Numbered from the stretch's first letter, positions 39,405 through 48,201 are shown. The stretch: 64,000 nucleotides of DNA from Marinobacter sediminum (GCF_016820575.1 NZ_JAEMQH010000002.1:372001-436000); one strand, 5' to 3'. Numbers and translations are program-made. Notes: generated by a model from the letters alone, not told the origin.

Positions 39405-39496
39405 TTGTAGTTCCTCGATATTCCAGCTTTCTTCCGACAAACTCCGCGTAATTTCCCGAAATTCGTTTAAGCATGGTATTTCTCTGAAGCCAGCAA

Positions 39497-39606
39497 GTGG
39501 CTGGGCGGTAAGGCTTTCCAAAACTGTGCGGAGCCATGGATGGCGGAGCTCAAGCGCCACAGGGATGTGCTTGAGCGGGTTTTGGAAAGCCTTACCGTCC
39601 GGCCAC
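39497..39606 (+). repeat. Palindromic structured element, copy 2 (sense strand plus)
   Basis: 28-bp stem: 39497-39524 pairs with 39579-39606, with two G-T pairs (39505/39598 and 39502/39601) that are wobble pairs only in plus-strand RNA. The 54-base centre holds GCCA-TGGA-TGGC and GCTCAAG...CACA-GGGA-TGTG-CTTGAGC. The second loop, ACAGGGATGT, matches the CsrA selection consensus ACARGGAUGU exactly. Same centre length as copy 1. Confidence 0.9.
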
Positions 39607-39648
39607 AGACGCCAAGCCTTCCAGGCTGGGAGCGTTGCTAGAGGCTAC

Positions 39649-40332
39649 CTAACTGCTACAGGCAATAACCCGAACCATAGGCTCTCCACGGCTCTCGGGT
39701 ATCGGCAGTGTGCCGTACCAGGCCCGCGGATCGTGGACGGTGGCTGAGTCGAAGCCACACGCCAGGAAATGGCGCTGGGCCTCGTCATCAGTTTGAAAGT
39801 GGAACGATACCTGACTGCGGGTCGCAGTGCCGAGCAGAGCGCCGAGGGCCTTGAGAGTGCCGTTCAGCAAGGGTTGCCTGGGGCGGTAGTAGCTTTCGGT
39901 GAGGTAGAGCGAGCCGGGGCGCTGGGCCATTACCTTTGCCAGGCGGCCCGCCGCCAGAAGTCGCATCGCCTTGCGACCGGCCATGTCGGGAAGATCGGCT
40001 TCAACCATATGTACCAGGGGGTGTTGTTGCCGCAGGCGGAGTCCTCTGGGGGACATGCCGCAGGCTATTTCCAGAACCTGGGTTGTGCCGGTGTCGTGAA
40101 TCGCCTGATCAATCAGGTGGTCCATGATCAAATGGCGTTGCAGCAGGAAGGTCCGGATATTGCCACCGATGATCGCCTTGCTGGCGGATTCGAACGGGGT
40201 CATCAGGTGGTAGAGCCAGCGGCCCTGTTCAGTGGCGAGGATGTTGTCGGAGAGACCATACCGGTGCCAGACGGCACCGGTATAGAGGGCAGTGAAACTG
40301 ATGCCGGAGCTGTCAGTCGGTTTTCTGCTCAT
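39649..40332 (-). CDS. Class I SAM-dependent methyltransferase-like protein
   Basis: 227 residues. Motif I for SAM binding is VLEIACGMSPRGLRL (86-100), followed by VEADLPDM (110-117), as in the leucine-carboxyl-methyltransferase-like group. The protein is shorter than the roughly 270 residues usual for that group: the stretch between ADLPDMAGRKAM and LYLTESYY is short, and the usual second SAM-contact motif is not evident. It may bind SAM poorly or have diverged. The start lies 20 bases inside the end of uraA, so it is the last gene of upp-uraA. Target unknown. Confidence 0.65.
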   Translation of the reverse strand: MSRKPTDSSGISFTALYTGAVWHRYGLSDNILATEQGRWLYHLMTPFESASKAIIGGNIRTFLLQRHLIMDHLIDQAIHDTGTTQVLEIACGMSPRGLRLRQQHPLVHMVEADLPDMAGRKAMRLLAAGRLAKVMAQRPGSLYLTESYYRPRQPLLNGTLKALGALLGTATRSQVSFHFQTDDEAQRHFLACGFDSATVHDPRAWYGTLPIPESRGEPMVRVIACSS

Positions 40333-41569
40333 ACACCGCCTTGCCCCAGGCCTCGCGGCTGCCGGGCAGGATCAGGTTCAGGACAATGGCTGCGACCGCA
40401 CAAAGGGCAATGCCTTCGAGGTGGCCCAGTACCATGCCGCCAATACCGAATACCAGGGTTACACCCACGATGACCAGGTTACGGGACTGGGATAGATCCA
40501 CCTGGTGGCGAATCAGGGTGTTCAGACCGACCACCGCGATGGAGCCGAACAGCAGGCACAGGATGCCGCCCATGACCGGAACCGGAATGGTTTGCAGGGC
40601 TGCGCCAAACTTGCCAACGAACGCCAGCACGATGGCAACCACGGCGGCCCACCACATAACCCGCGGGTTGAAGTTCTTGGTGAGCATGACTGCACCGGTC
40701 ACTTCCGAGTAGGTGGTGTTGGGTGGTCCACCCAGTGCTGCGGCGGCGCTGGTGGCCAGGCCGTCGCCCAGAAGCGTGCGATGCAGGCCGGGCTTTTCCA
40801 GGAAGTTCTTGCGGGTGACGTTGCCGATGGCCAGAACGTCGCCGATGTGTTCAATGGCCGGGGCGATGGCCACCGGAATCATGAACAGGATAGCGCCCCA
40901 GCTGAACTCAGGCGCGACGAAGTTTGGTACCGCCAGCCAGGGAGCTTCCTGGATGGGGGTGGTGTCGACGATGCCAGCAAAAGCGGACAGCACGTAGCCG
41001 GTGATGACACCAAACATGATCGGGATCAGGCGGAAGATGCCCTTCGCCCACACCGACATGATGATGGTCACGGCCAGGGAAATCATCGCGATCCAGATAG
41101 CGGTATCGTAAGGGATCAGCTGGGTAGAACCGTCGCCGGTCCGGCCGGAGGCCATGTGTACCGCAACCGGCGCCAGGCCAAGGCCGATGGTCATGATTAC
41201 TGGGCCAATGACCACGGGCGGCAGCAAAGCGCGTACAAACCCGGTGCCGCGCAGGCGAACCAGGCCACTCAGGAAAATGTAGAGCACGCCGGCTGCCATC
41301 AAACCGCCCAGGGTCTCTTCCATGCCGAAGCGGCCCTTGGAGGCAATAACCGGGGCAATGAAGGCAAAGGACGACGCCAGGAAGATCGGGATCTGGCCGC
41401 CAGTGACAATGTGAAACACGATGGTGCCCATGCCGGCGGTGAACAGGGCGACGTTCGGGTCCAGCCCTGTGATCAGTGGCATCAGCACCAGGGCGCCGAA
41501 GGCCACCAGCAGCATCTGGGAACCGGCTAGTGCCTGCTTCCAAACTGGTTCGTTAGCGTGTTCCTGCAT
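40313..41569 (-). CDS. uraA: UraA, uracil permease (NCS2 family)
   Basis: 418 residues, about 12-14 hydrophobic segments. NCS2 family blocks include the N-terminal QMLLVAFGALVLMPLITGLDP, the central IPVAIAPAIEHIGDVLAIGNVT with the substrate-binding Glu, and GGPPNTTYSEVTGAVMLTKNFNPRVM with another Glu in the conserved PNTTYSE motif. It imports uracil with protons for use by Upp, encoded immediately upstream with a 2-base gap. Confidence 0.95.
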   Translation of the reverse strand: MQEHANEPVWKQALAGSQMLLVAFGALVLMPLITGLDPNVALFTAGMGTIVFHIVTGGQIPIFLASSFAFIAPVIASKGRFGMEETLGGLMAAGVLYIFLSGLVRLRGTGFVRALLPPVVIGPVIMTIGLGLAPVAVHMASGRTGDGSTQLIPYDTAIWIAMISLAVTIIMSVWAKGIFRLIPIMFGVITGYVLSAFAGIVDTTPIQEAPWLAVPNFVAPEFSWGAILFMIPVAIAPAIEHIGDVLAIGNVTRKNFLEKPGLHRTLLGDGLATSAAAALGGPPNTTYSEVTGAVMLTKNFNPRVMWWAAVVAIVLAFVGKFGAALQTIPVPVMGGILCLLFGSIAVVGLNTLIRHQVDLSQSRNLVIVGVTLVFGIGGMVLGHLEGIALCAVAAIVLNLILPGSREAWGKAVYEQKTD

Positions 41570-41571
41570 GC

Positions 41572-42210
41572 TTAGACGTCCTTCTGCTTGGTGCCGAAGA
41601 TCTTGTCACCGGCATCGCCCAGACCAGGCAGGATGTAGCCTTTTTCGTTCAGGCGCTCATCGACAGATGCGGTGTAGATGGATACGTCCGGGTGCGCTTC
41701 CAGTACCTTCTCAACACCCTCAGGTGCCGCAACCAGGATCAGGGCACGGATTTCGGTGCTGCCGGCTTTCTTCAGCAGGTCGATGGTCGAAATCATTGAG
41801 CCACCGGTGGCGAGCATCGGGTCCACGATCAGGGCCATGCGCTGGTCCAGTTCGCCCACCAGCTTCTCCAGGTAGGTGCTGGCTTCCAGGGTTTCTTCGT
41901 TACGGATCTGGCCGACAACACTTACCCGAGCTACCGGGATCAGGCTCAGAACGCCGTCCAGCATGCCGAGGCCAGCACGCAGGATAGGAACAATGGTGAT
42001 CTTCTTGCCGTGGATCTGCTCAACGTTGACCGGTCCGGCCCAGCCTTCGATGGTCTTTTCCTGCAGGTTGAAATCTTTTGTCGCTTCGTAAGTCAGCAGG
42101 GCGCCAACTTCTTGAGCCAGCTCACGGAAATTCTTGGTGCTGATGTCCGACCGGCGCATAAGGCCGAGTTTGTGCTGGATCAGGGGATGTTTAACCTCGT
42201 GAATTGGCAT
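41572..42210 (-). CDS. upp: Upp, uracil phosphoribosyltransferase
   Basis: 212 residues, typical length. N-terminal [29 protein letters not shown] is the family start. The PRPP loop lies at [26 protein letters not shown], and the uracil-binding C-terminus is [28 protein letters not shown]. It converts uracil plus PRPP to UMP. First gene of upp-uraA-methyltransferase, oriented against the flagellar genes. A weak TTGAAC/TAAGAC pair with 17-base spacing lies upstream on the minus strand (42261 to 42233). Confidence 0.97.
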   Translation of the reverse strand: MPIHEVKHPLIQHKLGLMRRSDISTKNFRELAQEVGALLTYEATKDFNLQEKTIEGWAGPVNVEQIHGKKITIVPILRAGLGMLDGVLSLIPVARVSVVGQIRNEETLEASTYLEKLVGELDQRMALIVDPMLATGGSMISTIDLLKKAGSTEIRALILVAAPEGVEKVLEAHPDVSIYTASVDERLNEKGYILPGLGDAGDKIFGTKQKDV

Positions 42211-42337
42211 GGGTCACCTGTGAGTCTGGTTCGTCTTAAATGGATTTTGCAGCGCGTTCAAATGGCGCAAGGATACCGCATCTGGACGGGTACGTCAGGC
42301 GACACTCTCCGAAAGCCCATGGAAATTGAGTAAGGAG

Positions 42338-42353
42338 TGGTACGGATCTTGCG
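42338..42353 (+). promoter_or_regulatory. Sigma-54 promoter of flhA
   Basis: TGGTACG-GATC-TTGCG: -24 GG at 42339-42340 and -12 GC at 42351-42352. It lies about 85 bases before the flhA ATG and restarts flagellar transcription after the inserted upp-uraA unit. Confidence 0.85.
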
Positions 42354-42437
42354 ACACCAGTCTGAAACGACGCCTTTGCGTCAGGTTTTCGACCCTGAGC
42401 ACGCGGTCACGCACAGCTAATCGGAGAAGTATCCGGC

Positions 42438-44612
42438 ATGGACAGAGCTTTAGTCCTTCATAACGTCAAATCCCTGACGCGGGGAAACCTGGGTGTCCCG
42501 GTCATGCTGATGGGGCTGCTGGGCATGATGATCCTGCCCATGCCGGCCTTCCTGTTGGACGTCTTCTTTACCTTCAATATCACTCTGTCCATTGTCATCC
42601 TGCTGGTGTGTGTCTACGCCATGCGTCCGATGGAGTTTGCGTCGTTCCCGACCGTACTGCTGGTGGCAACACTGTTGCGGCTGGCCCTGAACGTGGCCTC
42701 AACCCGGATCGTACTGTTAGAAGGGCATGAGGGTGGCGACGCTGCCGGTAAGGTCATCGAGTCCTTTGGTGAAGTGCTGATCGGCGGCAACTACGCGGTC
42801 GGTCTGGTGGTGTTTGCCATCCTGATGATCATCAACTTCCTGGTGGTGACCAAAGGTGCCGGCCGGGTCTCGGAAGTCAGCGCCCGCTTTACCCTGGACG
42901 CCATGCCTGGCAAGCAGATGGCGATCGATGCTGACCTGAACGCCGGCCTGATCAATCAGGATGAGGCCAAGCACCGCCGCTCTGAAATCGCTCAGGAAGC
43001 CGACTTCTACGGTTCCATGGACGGTGCCTCCAAATTCGTTAAAGGCGATGCCGTTGCCGGTCTGTTGATCCTGGCCATTAACATCATCGGCGGTGTTGCC
43101 ATCGGTATGCTGCAACACGACTTGACCTTTGGGCTGGCTATGCAGCGTTACGCTCTGCTAACCATTGGTGATGGCCTGGTCGCCCAGATCCCGTCGCTGC
43201 TGCTCTCTACCTCCGCCGCCATCATGGTGACCCGGGTAACGTCCAGCCAGGACATGGGTGGGCAAATCCTGAGCCAGATGTTCAGTGCCCCCAAGGCCCT
43301 GGCCATTGCTGCCGGGATCCTGATTATCCTGGGCCTGATTCCGGGTATGCCCCATGTGGCTTTCCTGGGTCTCGGCAGTCTTGCCGCCGGCGCGGCCTGG
43401 TATATCTGGAAACACGATCGCCAAACCGTCGAGGAAGACGGAGCCTTCCCTGTGCGTGGTGGTTCCGGTGGTATGCCCCGGCCGGCCGGTGGCGAACTGC
43501 CCCCGGGCGGTGATGGCGATCATGGCCGTGAGTTGCCAGCGCCGAGTGAGACCAAGGAACTGGGTTGGGACGACGTGGCCACCGTCGACATCGTGGGTCT
43601 GGAGGTCGGCTACCGGCTGATCCCCCTGGTCGACAAATCCCAGGGTGGTCAGCTGTTGAGCCGGATCAAGGGCGTGCGCAAGAAGCTGTCCCAGGATCTG
43701 GGCTTCCTGATGCCGTCGGTTCACATTCGCGACAACCTGGACCTGATGCCCAACGTCTATCGCATCACCCTGATGGGCGTCACCATTGCCGAGGCTGAAA
43801 TCCACCCGGAGCGGGAGCTGGCTATCGACCCGGGTCAGGTGTTCGGCAAGATTGAAGGCATTGAGGGCAAGGATCCCGCCTTTGGCCTGGATGCCAGCTG
43901 GATTGAGCCGGACAAGAAGGACCAGGCCCAGACTCTGGGTTATACCGTGGTGGATGCCAGCACTGTCGTAGCAACCCATCTTAATCAGGTGCTGCAGAAA
44001 CACGCCCATGAACTGCTGGGTCACGAGGAAGTTCAAAAGTGGCTGGACCAGCTGGAGAAGGTTTCACCAAAGCTGGCTGAGGAACTGGTGCCGACTACCG
44101 TGTCCATTAGTCTATTGCTGAAAGTGCTGCAGAACCTGCTGAAAGAAGAGGTGCCAATCCGGGATATGCGCTCCATTGCCGAGGCCGTGGTTAACGTGCA
44201 TCCGAAGAGTCAGGACCCGAAATTGCTGACTACAGCAGCCCGCCAATCCTTGCGCCGGATGATCGTTCAAAGCATCTGCGGCAACGAGGCCGAGATACCG
44301 GTTATCACCCTGGATCCAGATCTGGAACAGTTATTGCTGAAGTCTGTTCAACAGAGTCAACAATCCGGCGGTCAGGATGACATTGGGTTGGTTCTCGAGC
44401 CGAACATGGTGGAAAAACTGCAGCGCTCCCTTCAGGAAAGTGTGCAGCGCCAGGAAATGCTTGGGAAGCCCGCCATCCTGCTGGTCTCAGGGCCGCTTCG
44501 GCCGGTGCTGGCGCGGTTTGCGAGTTACGGAGTCGAGCGTTTGCACGTGCTCTCGTACCAGGAAATTCCGGATAACAAACAGATCACTATCGTGGCGTCC
44601 GTTGGCCAATAA
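42438..44612 (+). CDS. flhA: FlhA, flagellar export gate protein
   Basis: 724 residues. The N-terminal half has about eight transmembrane helices and the FHIPEP signature region TLLRLALNVASTRIVL (about 75-95), plus the cytoplasmic loop GRVSEVSARFTLDAMPGKQMAIDADLNAG. After a Gly/Pro-rich linker (about 335-375) comes the soluble domain that binds chaperone-substrate complexes and FliI/FliJ. FlhA forms the nonameric export gate. Cyan GGAGAAG precedes the ATG. flhF follows 60 bases later. Confidence 0.97.
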   Translation: MDRALVLHNVKSLTRGNLGVPVMLMGLLGMMILPMPAFLLDVFFTFNITLSIVILLVCVYAMRPMEFASFPTVLLVATLLRLALNVASTRIVLLEGHEGGDAAGKVIESFGEVLIGGNYAVGLVVFAILMIINFLVVTKGAGRVSEVSARFTLDAMPGKQMAIDADLNAGLINQDEAKHRRSEIAQEADFYGSMDGASKFVKGDAVAGLLILAINIIGGVAIGMLQHDLTFGLAMQRYALLTIGDGLVAQIPSLLLSTSAAIMVTRVTSSQDMGGQILSQMFSAPKALAIAAGILIILGLIPGMPHVAFLGLGSLAAGAAWYIWKHDRQTVEEDGAFPVRGGSGGMPRPAGGELPPGGDGDHGRELPAPSETKELGWDDVATVDIVGLEVGYRLIPLVDKSQGGQLLSRIKGVRKKLSQDLGFLMPSVHIRDNLDLMPNVYRITLMGVTIAEAEIHPERELAIDPGQVFGKIEGIEGKDPAFGLDASWIEPDKKDQAQTLGYTVVDASTVVATHLNQVLQKHAHELLGHEEVQKWLDQLEKVSPKLAEELVPTTVSISLLLKVLQNLLKEEVPIRDMRSIAEAVVNVHPKSQDPKLLTTAARQSLRRMIVQSICGNEAEIPVITLDPDLEQLLLKSVQQSQQSGGQDDIGLVLEPNMVEKLQRSLQESVQRQEMLGKPAILLVSGPLRPVLARFASYGVERLHVLSYQEIPDNKQITIVASVGQ

Positions 44613-44672
44613 GCACACGGACCCCAGTACGGACAACGCCCAGGCGGCGGTGCCGGTGGAGGATGAGGCAGC

Positions 44673-45965
44673 ATGAAAGTAAAACGGTTTTTTGCTCAGA
44701 GCATGTCAGAGGCGCTGAAGCAGGTCAGTGAACAGATGGGCCCGGATGCCGTGATTCTTTCCAATCGCCGTGTCGATGGCGGCGTCGAAATCGTGACGGC
44801 GCTGGACTACGACGAGAATATGGCGCGCCAGCGCCTGGGCGAGCAGGCTGAAACCGCCACCAACGGATCGCGGCTGGCGGAAATGCAGGCCGACCAGCAC
44901 CGTCGCCTGGAAGACGAACTGGGCCGGTCCCGGGATCGCATTCGTGACGTCCGCGAGAAGCGGGCGCAGGCGGGTGCCGGCTATGCCGGCGCCTCGTTCG
45001 CCGAGCTCAGCGACGCGGCCATGGCCGATGCCGAAGAGCCGATTGCCCGGTCAACCGGCGGCACTTCCGGCTATTCAGATGAATTGGCCCAGATGCGAGC
45101 GGAAATCAGCTCCTTGCGGGATTTGATGCATGGTCGGGCGGCTGAGCCGGCCAAACCTGCCAGCAACGCCGTGCAGCAGCGATTGGCGGAGCGTTTGCAG
45201 GAGTTCGGGGTGAGCAGCGATCTGGCGGCGTCTCTGTCACGCCGGCATAAAAGCGGCCGGCTCGATGAGGGCTGGAAGCAGTCCCTGAAGATGCTTGCCA
45301 CCGGAGTGCGCACGGCCCGTGAGGAATGGCTGGACGAAGGCGGCGTCTACGCTCTGGTTGGTCCCACCGGCTCCGGCAAGACCACCACCATCGGTAAGCT
45401 GGCAGCGCGCTACGTGCTTCGTCACGGCGCGGATTCGCTGGCGCTGGTGACCACCGATCGTTACCGGGTGGCCGCCCACGAGCAGCTGTTCGTGTTCGGG
45501 CGCATCCTCAACGTACCGGTGCGGGTCGTTGACGAAAGCCACTCGCTGGATTCTATCCTCGATGAATTGTCCGACCGCCACATGGTGCTGATCGATACCG
45601 CGGGCCTGACCAGTTCAGACAAAGGCTATGAAGAGCAGTTATCGGAGTTGGCGCAAAGTCATCACAACATTCGCACTCATCTGGTGGTGTCCGCCACCAG
45701 TCAGCCGCGCATCATGAAATCCGTTTGGCATTGCTATAAGATGGCAAACCTTGCGGGCTGCGTGATGACCAAGATTGACGAAGCCCTTACCCTGGGCGAG
45801 TCTCTGGGGTTTGTCATGGAAACCGGGTTGCCGGTGGCCTATTACACGGATGGTCAAAAAATCCCCGAAGACCTGCATCATGCAGAGGCCGTTCCGCTGG
45901 TTCGATTAGGTGTGGAGCGGTTAAAAAGCATTCAGCAAGAGCAATCGGTGGCTGAAGGGGCTTGA
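44673..45965 (+). CDS. flhF: FlhF, SRP-type GTPase for polar flagellum placement
   Basis: 430 residues. The N-terminal domain starts KVKRFFAQSMSEALKQVSEQMGPDAVILSNRRVDGGVEIV. A variable charged region (about 60-170) precedes the NG GTPase domain: GPTGSGKTTTIGKLAARY (P-loop), TTDRYRVAAHEQL and LIDTAG. FlhF directs the first basal-body proteins to the pole and counterbalances FleN. The coding order flhF-fleN-fliA is that of polar flagellates. Confidence 0.97.
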   Translation: MKVKRFFAQSMSEALKQVSEQMGPDAVILSNRRVDGGVEIVTALDYDENMARQRLGEQAETATNGSRLAEMQADQHRRLEDELGRSRDRIRDVREKRAQAGAGYAGASFAELSDAAMADAEEPIARSTGGTSGYSDELAQMRAEISSLRDLMHGRAAEPAKPASNAVQQRLAERLQEFGVSSDLAASLSRRHKSGRLDEGWKQSLKMLATGVRTAREEWLDEGGVYALVGPTGSGKTTTIGKLAARYVLRHGADSLALVTTDRYRVAAHEQLFVFGRILNVPVRVVDESHSLDSILDELSDRHMVLIDTAGLTSSDKGYEEQLSELAQSHHNIRTHLVVSATSQPRIMKSVWHCYKMANLAGCVMTKIDEALTLGESLGFVMETGLPVAYYTDGQKIPEDLHHAEAVPLVRLGVERLKSIQQEQSVAEGA

Positions 45966-46068
45966 GTATTGTGACACCTGTATCGGATGATGGAGTATCC
46001 GGCGTGCAAAGCGGGCGCTGTTTAGTAAGACGAGCCTTCGACGAAACTGGCGAGAGACAAGATTCAAC

Positions 46069-46881
46069 ATGAGCAGAGCAAATCCGGTACAGGTGATTGC
46101 GGTATCTGGTGGAAAGGGTGGGGTCGGCAAGAGTAACGTGTCGGTCAACCTCGGTATCGCCCTCGCACAGAAAGGCCGTCGCGTGGTGATCCTGGATGCC
46201 GACCTGGGTTTGGCCAACATCGACGTGCTGCTCGGTATTACCTCCAATCGCAATATCTCGGATGTGCTCTCAGGCGAATGTGACCTGAAGGACGTGCTGG
46301 TGAACGGCCCCGGTGGCATTAAAATCGTTCCGGCCTCATCCGGCACCCAGCGTATGACCCACCTGAGCCCCATGGAGCACGCTGGCCTGATCAACGCCTT
46401 CAGTGAGCTGAGTGATCAGATTGACGTATTGATTGTTGATACTGCCGCCGGTATTTCCGAGTCAGTGGTCAGCTTCCTCCGCGCGTCCCAGGAACTGCTG
46501 TTCGTGGTGGTCGACGAACCTACCTCTATTACGGATGCCTACGCTCTCATCAAACTGATGAACCGGGAGTACGGCACCAACCGTTTTCGCATCCTGGCCA
46601 ACCAGGTACGCAACGAACAGGAAGGACGTCATCTGTTCGATAAACTGACCCGGGTCACCGAACGTTTCCTTGATGTTGCGCTGCAGTATGTGGGCATGGT
46701 GCCTTACGACGAGGCCGTCAAGAAATCGGTTCAGCGCCAGCGCGCCGTGCTGGACGCCTACCCCCGCGCCAAGGCCTCACTGGCAATCAAGGCCCTGGCG
46801 GACAAAGTGGACAACTGGCCGTTACCTTCCTCTCCTCGGGGACATCTCGAGTTTTTTGTGGAGCGGCTCGTCGAAGTCTGA
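46069..46881 (+). CDS. fleN: FleN (FlhG), MinD-like regulator of flagellar number
   Basis: 270 residues. Deviant Walker A GGKGGVGKSN with the ParA/MinD signature lysine, then LDADLGLANIDVLLG and LIVDTAAGI. C-terminal membrane-targeting amphipathic segment RGHLEFFVERLVEV. FleN binds FleQ and dampens its activation, keeping one flagellum per pole. It lies 103 bases after flhF and 30 bases before fliA. Confidence 0.97.
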   Translation: MSRANPVQVIAVSGGKGGVGKSNVSVNLGIALAQKGRRVVILDADLGLANIDVLLGITSNRNISDVLSGECDLKDVLVNGPGGIKIVPASSGTQRMTHLSPMEHAGLINAFSELSDQIDVLIVDTAAGISESVVSFLRASQELLFVVVDEPTSITDAYALIKLMNREYGTNRFRILANQVRNEQEGRHLFDKLTRVTERFLDVALQYVGMVPYDEAVKKSVQRQRAVLDAYPRAKASLAIKALADKVDNWPLPSSPRGHLEFFVERLVEV

Positions 46882-46911
46882 ATCTGATCCAGTCAAAACA
46901 ACACCGGATGC

Positions 46912-47655
46912 ATGACATTGACGAATAACCTGGGAATCTACCAGCAGGCCGGCGCCTCGGGTCAAGCCCGTCTCATTGAAGAGCAGGCCCCGCTGGTCAA
47001 GAAAATAGCGCTGCACCTGATGGCCCGACTACCGGCCTCGGTGCAGTTGGAAGACCTTATGCAGGCCGGCATGATTGGCCTGCTTGAGGCTGCCCAGCGC
47101 TACAGTTCCGCAAAAGGCGCTACCTTCGAAACCTATGCCGGTATCCGCATCCGCGGCGCCATGGTGGATGAAATCCGCAAGGGCGACTGGGTGCCTCGGT
47201 CCGTTCACCGCAACGCCCGCCGCATCTCTCAAGCGATCAAGGCCGTGGAAGACCGCGAAGGCCGAGAAGCTCAGGACCTTGAGGTCGCTGAAGAGCTGGG
47301 AATGGAGCTGTCGGAATATCACGCCTCGCTATCGGACGCTAACAGCGGACGACTTTTTAGCCTTGATGAGCTCAATGAATCCGGTGAGCTGCCGATAGAA
47401 GAAGCAGAGACCAGTGATAATCCTCTGGATGGCTTGGCTTCCGACTCTTTTCGACGCAACCTGGCGCATGCCATTGAGGAGTTACCGGAGCGCGAGAAGC
47501 TGGTTCTGAGCCTGTATTACCAGGAAGAGCTGAACCTGAAAGAGATCGGCGCAGTCCTTGGGGTAAGCGAAAGTAGGGTCAGTCAGATTCACAGCCAGGC
47601 CGCACTGCGATTGCGCGGGCGGCTGTCCGACTGGCAGCGGGACGCCAACGATTGA
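46912..47655 (+). CDS. fliA: FliA, sigma-28 flagellar sigma factor
   Basis: 247 residues. Region 2 (LPASVQLEDLMQAGMIGLLEAAQRY and FETYAGIRIRGAMVDEIRKGDWVPRSV), region 3 and region 4 (LPEREKLVLSLYYQEELNLKEIGAVLGVSESRVSQIHSQA) are all present. FliA transcribes late flagellar and chemotaxis genes and is held by FlgM until the hook is complete. A strong target promoter is present before parC at 54017-54043. Confidence 0.97.
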   Translation: MTLTNNLGIYQQAGASGQARLIEEQAPLVKKIALHLMARLPASVQLEDLMQAGMIGLLEAAQRYSSAKGATFETYAGIRIRGAMVDEIRKGDWVPRSVHRNARRISQAIKAVEDREGREAQDLEVAEELGMELSEYHASLSDANSGRLFSLDELNESGELPIEEAETSDNPLDGLASDSFRRNLAHAIEELPEREKLVLSLYYQEELNLKEIGAVLGVSESRVSQIHSQAALRLRGRLSDWQRDAND

Positions 47656-47710
47656 TAACGAATGACGTGTGTCCGGTTCATGGCGCTGTGTAGTTTTTGG
47701 TAACCGGCGC

Positions 47711-47738
47711 TTTACATGGTCATCAAAGATCAGACAAT
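47711..47738 (+). promoter_or_regulatory. Possible sigma-70 promoter of cheYZ
   Basis: TTTACA at 47711-47716, 16-base spacer, GACAAT at 47733-47738. Moderate match, in the 162-base gap between fliA and cheY. No FliA or sigma-54 element was found here. Confidence 0.35.
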
Positions 47739-47817
47739 ACGTGGTTAAAAACACGGCCCGTTAGGTTTCGAGCTCAACGGTCAAACGAATTCCGGGTGTG
47801 ACTAACTGGAGGTCCCT

Positions 47818-48201
47818 TTGGACAAGAACATGAAAATCCTGATCGTGGATGACTTTTCCACGATGCGACGGATCATCAAGAACCTGCTGCGCGATCTTGG
47901 GTTCAGCAACACCGACGAAGCCGACGACGGCAATTCCGCACTGCCGATGCTGAAAAGTGGCAAGTACGACTTCCTGGTGACGGACTGGAACATGCCGGGC
48001 ATGTCTGGTTTTGACCTGCTGAAAGCCGTGCGCGCGGACGAGAACCTGAAGACTCTGCCGGTGCTGATGGTGACCGCGGAAGCCAAACGCGACCAGATTG
48101 TCGCTGCTGCGCAGGCTGGCGTGAACGGTTACGTAGTCAAGCCTTTCACGGCTGCGGTGCTTAAAGAAAAGATTGAGAAAATCTTCGAACGTATTCAGTA
48201 A
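47818..48201 (+). CDS. cheY: CheY, chemotaxis response regulator
   Basis: 127 residues. The start is placed at TTG 47818 because GGAGG lies five bases before it; the ATG at 47830 would be 17 bases from that site but gives the more usual N-terminus MKILIVDD. Asp11-Asp12, phospho-acceptor Asp56 (VTDWNMPG), the switch Thr in MVTAEA and Lys in VVKPFT are all present (TTG numbering). Phospho-CheY binds FliM to change rotation. cheZ follows 11 bases later. Confidence 0.97.
   Translation: MDKNMKILIVDDFSTMRRIIKNLLRDLGFSNTDEADDGNSALPMLKSGKYDFLVTDWNMPGMSGFDLLKAVRADENLKTLPVLMVTAEAKRDQIVAAAQAGVNGYVVKPFTAAVLKEKIEKIFERIQ

Larger units (their letters stand above)
39263..39648. other. 386-base gap between flhB and methyltransferase gene, holding two palindromic elements
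   Basis: No credible coding sequence. It contains two long-stem palindromes (39297-39404 and 39497-39606), described separately, with a 92-base spacer between them that includes a small palindrome (AATTTC-CC-GAAATT, 39450-39463). A short hairpin (AGCCT / AGGCT) follows near 39615. The flanking genes are convergent. Confidence 0.8.

Noticed and set aside
39298..39747. 149-codon plus-strand frame across the palindromes
   Set aside because: Encoded mostly by the inverted-repeat arms and antisense of the methyltransferase; no ribosome site and no recognisable protein.
40505..41530. 341-codon plus-strand open frame inside uraA
   Set aside because: Antisense of an unmistakable permease; strongly hydrophilic, repeat-like and without motifs.
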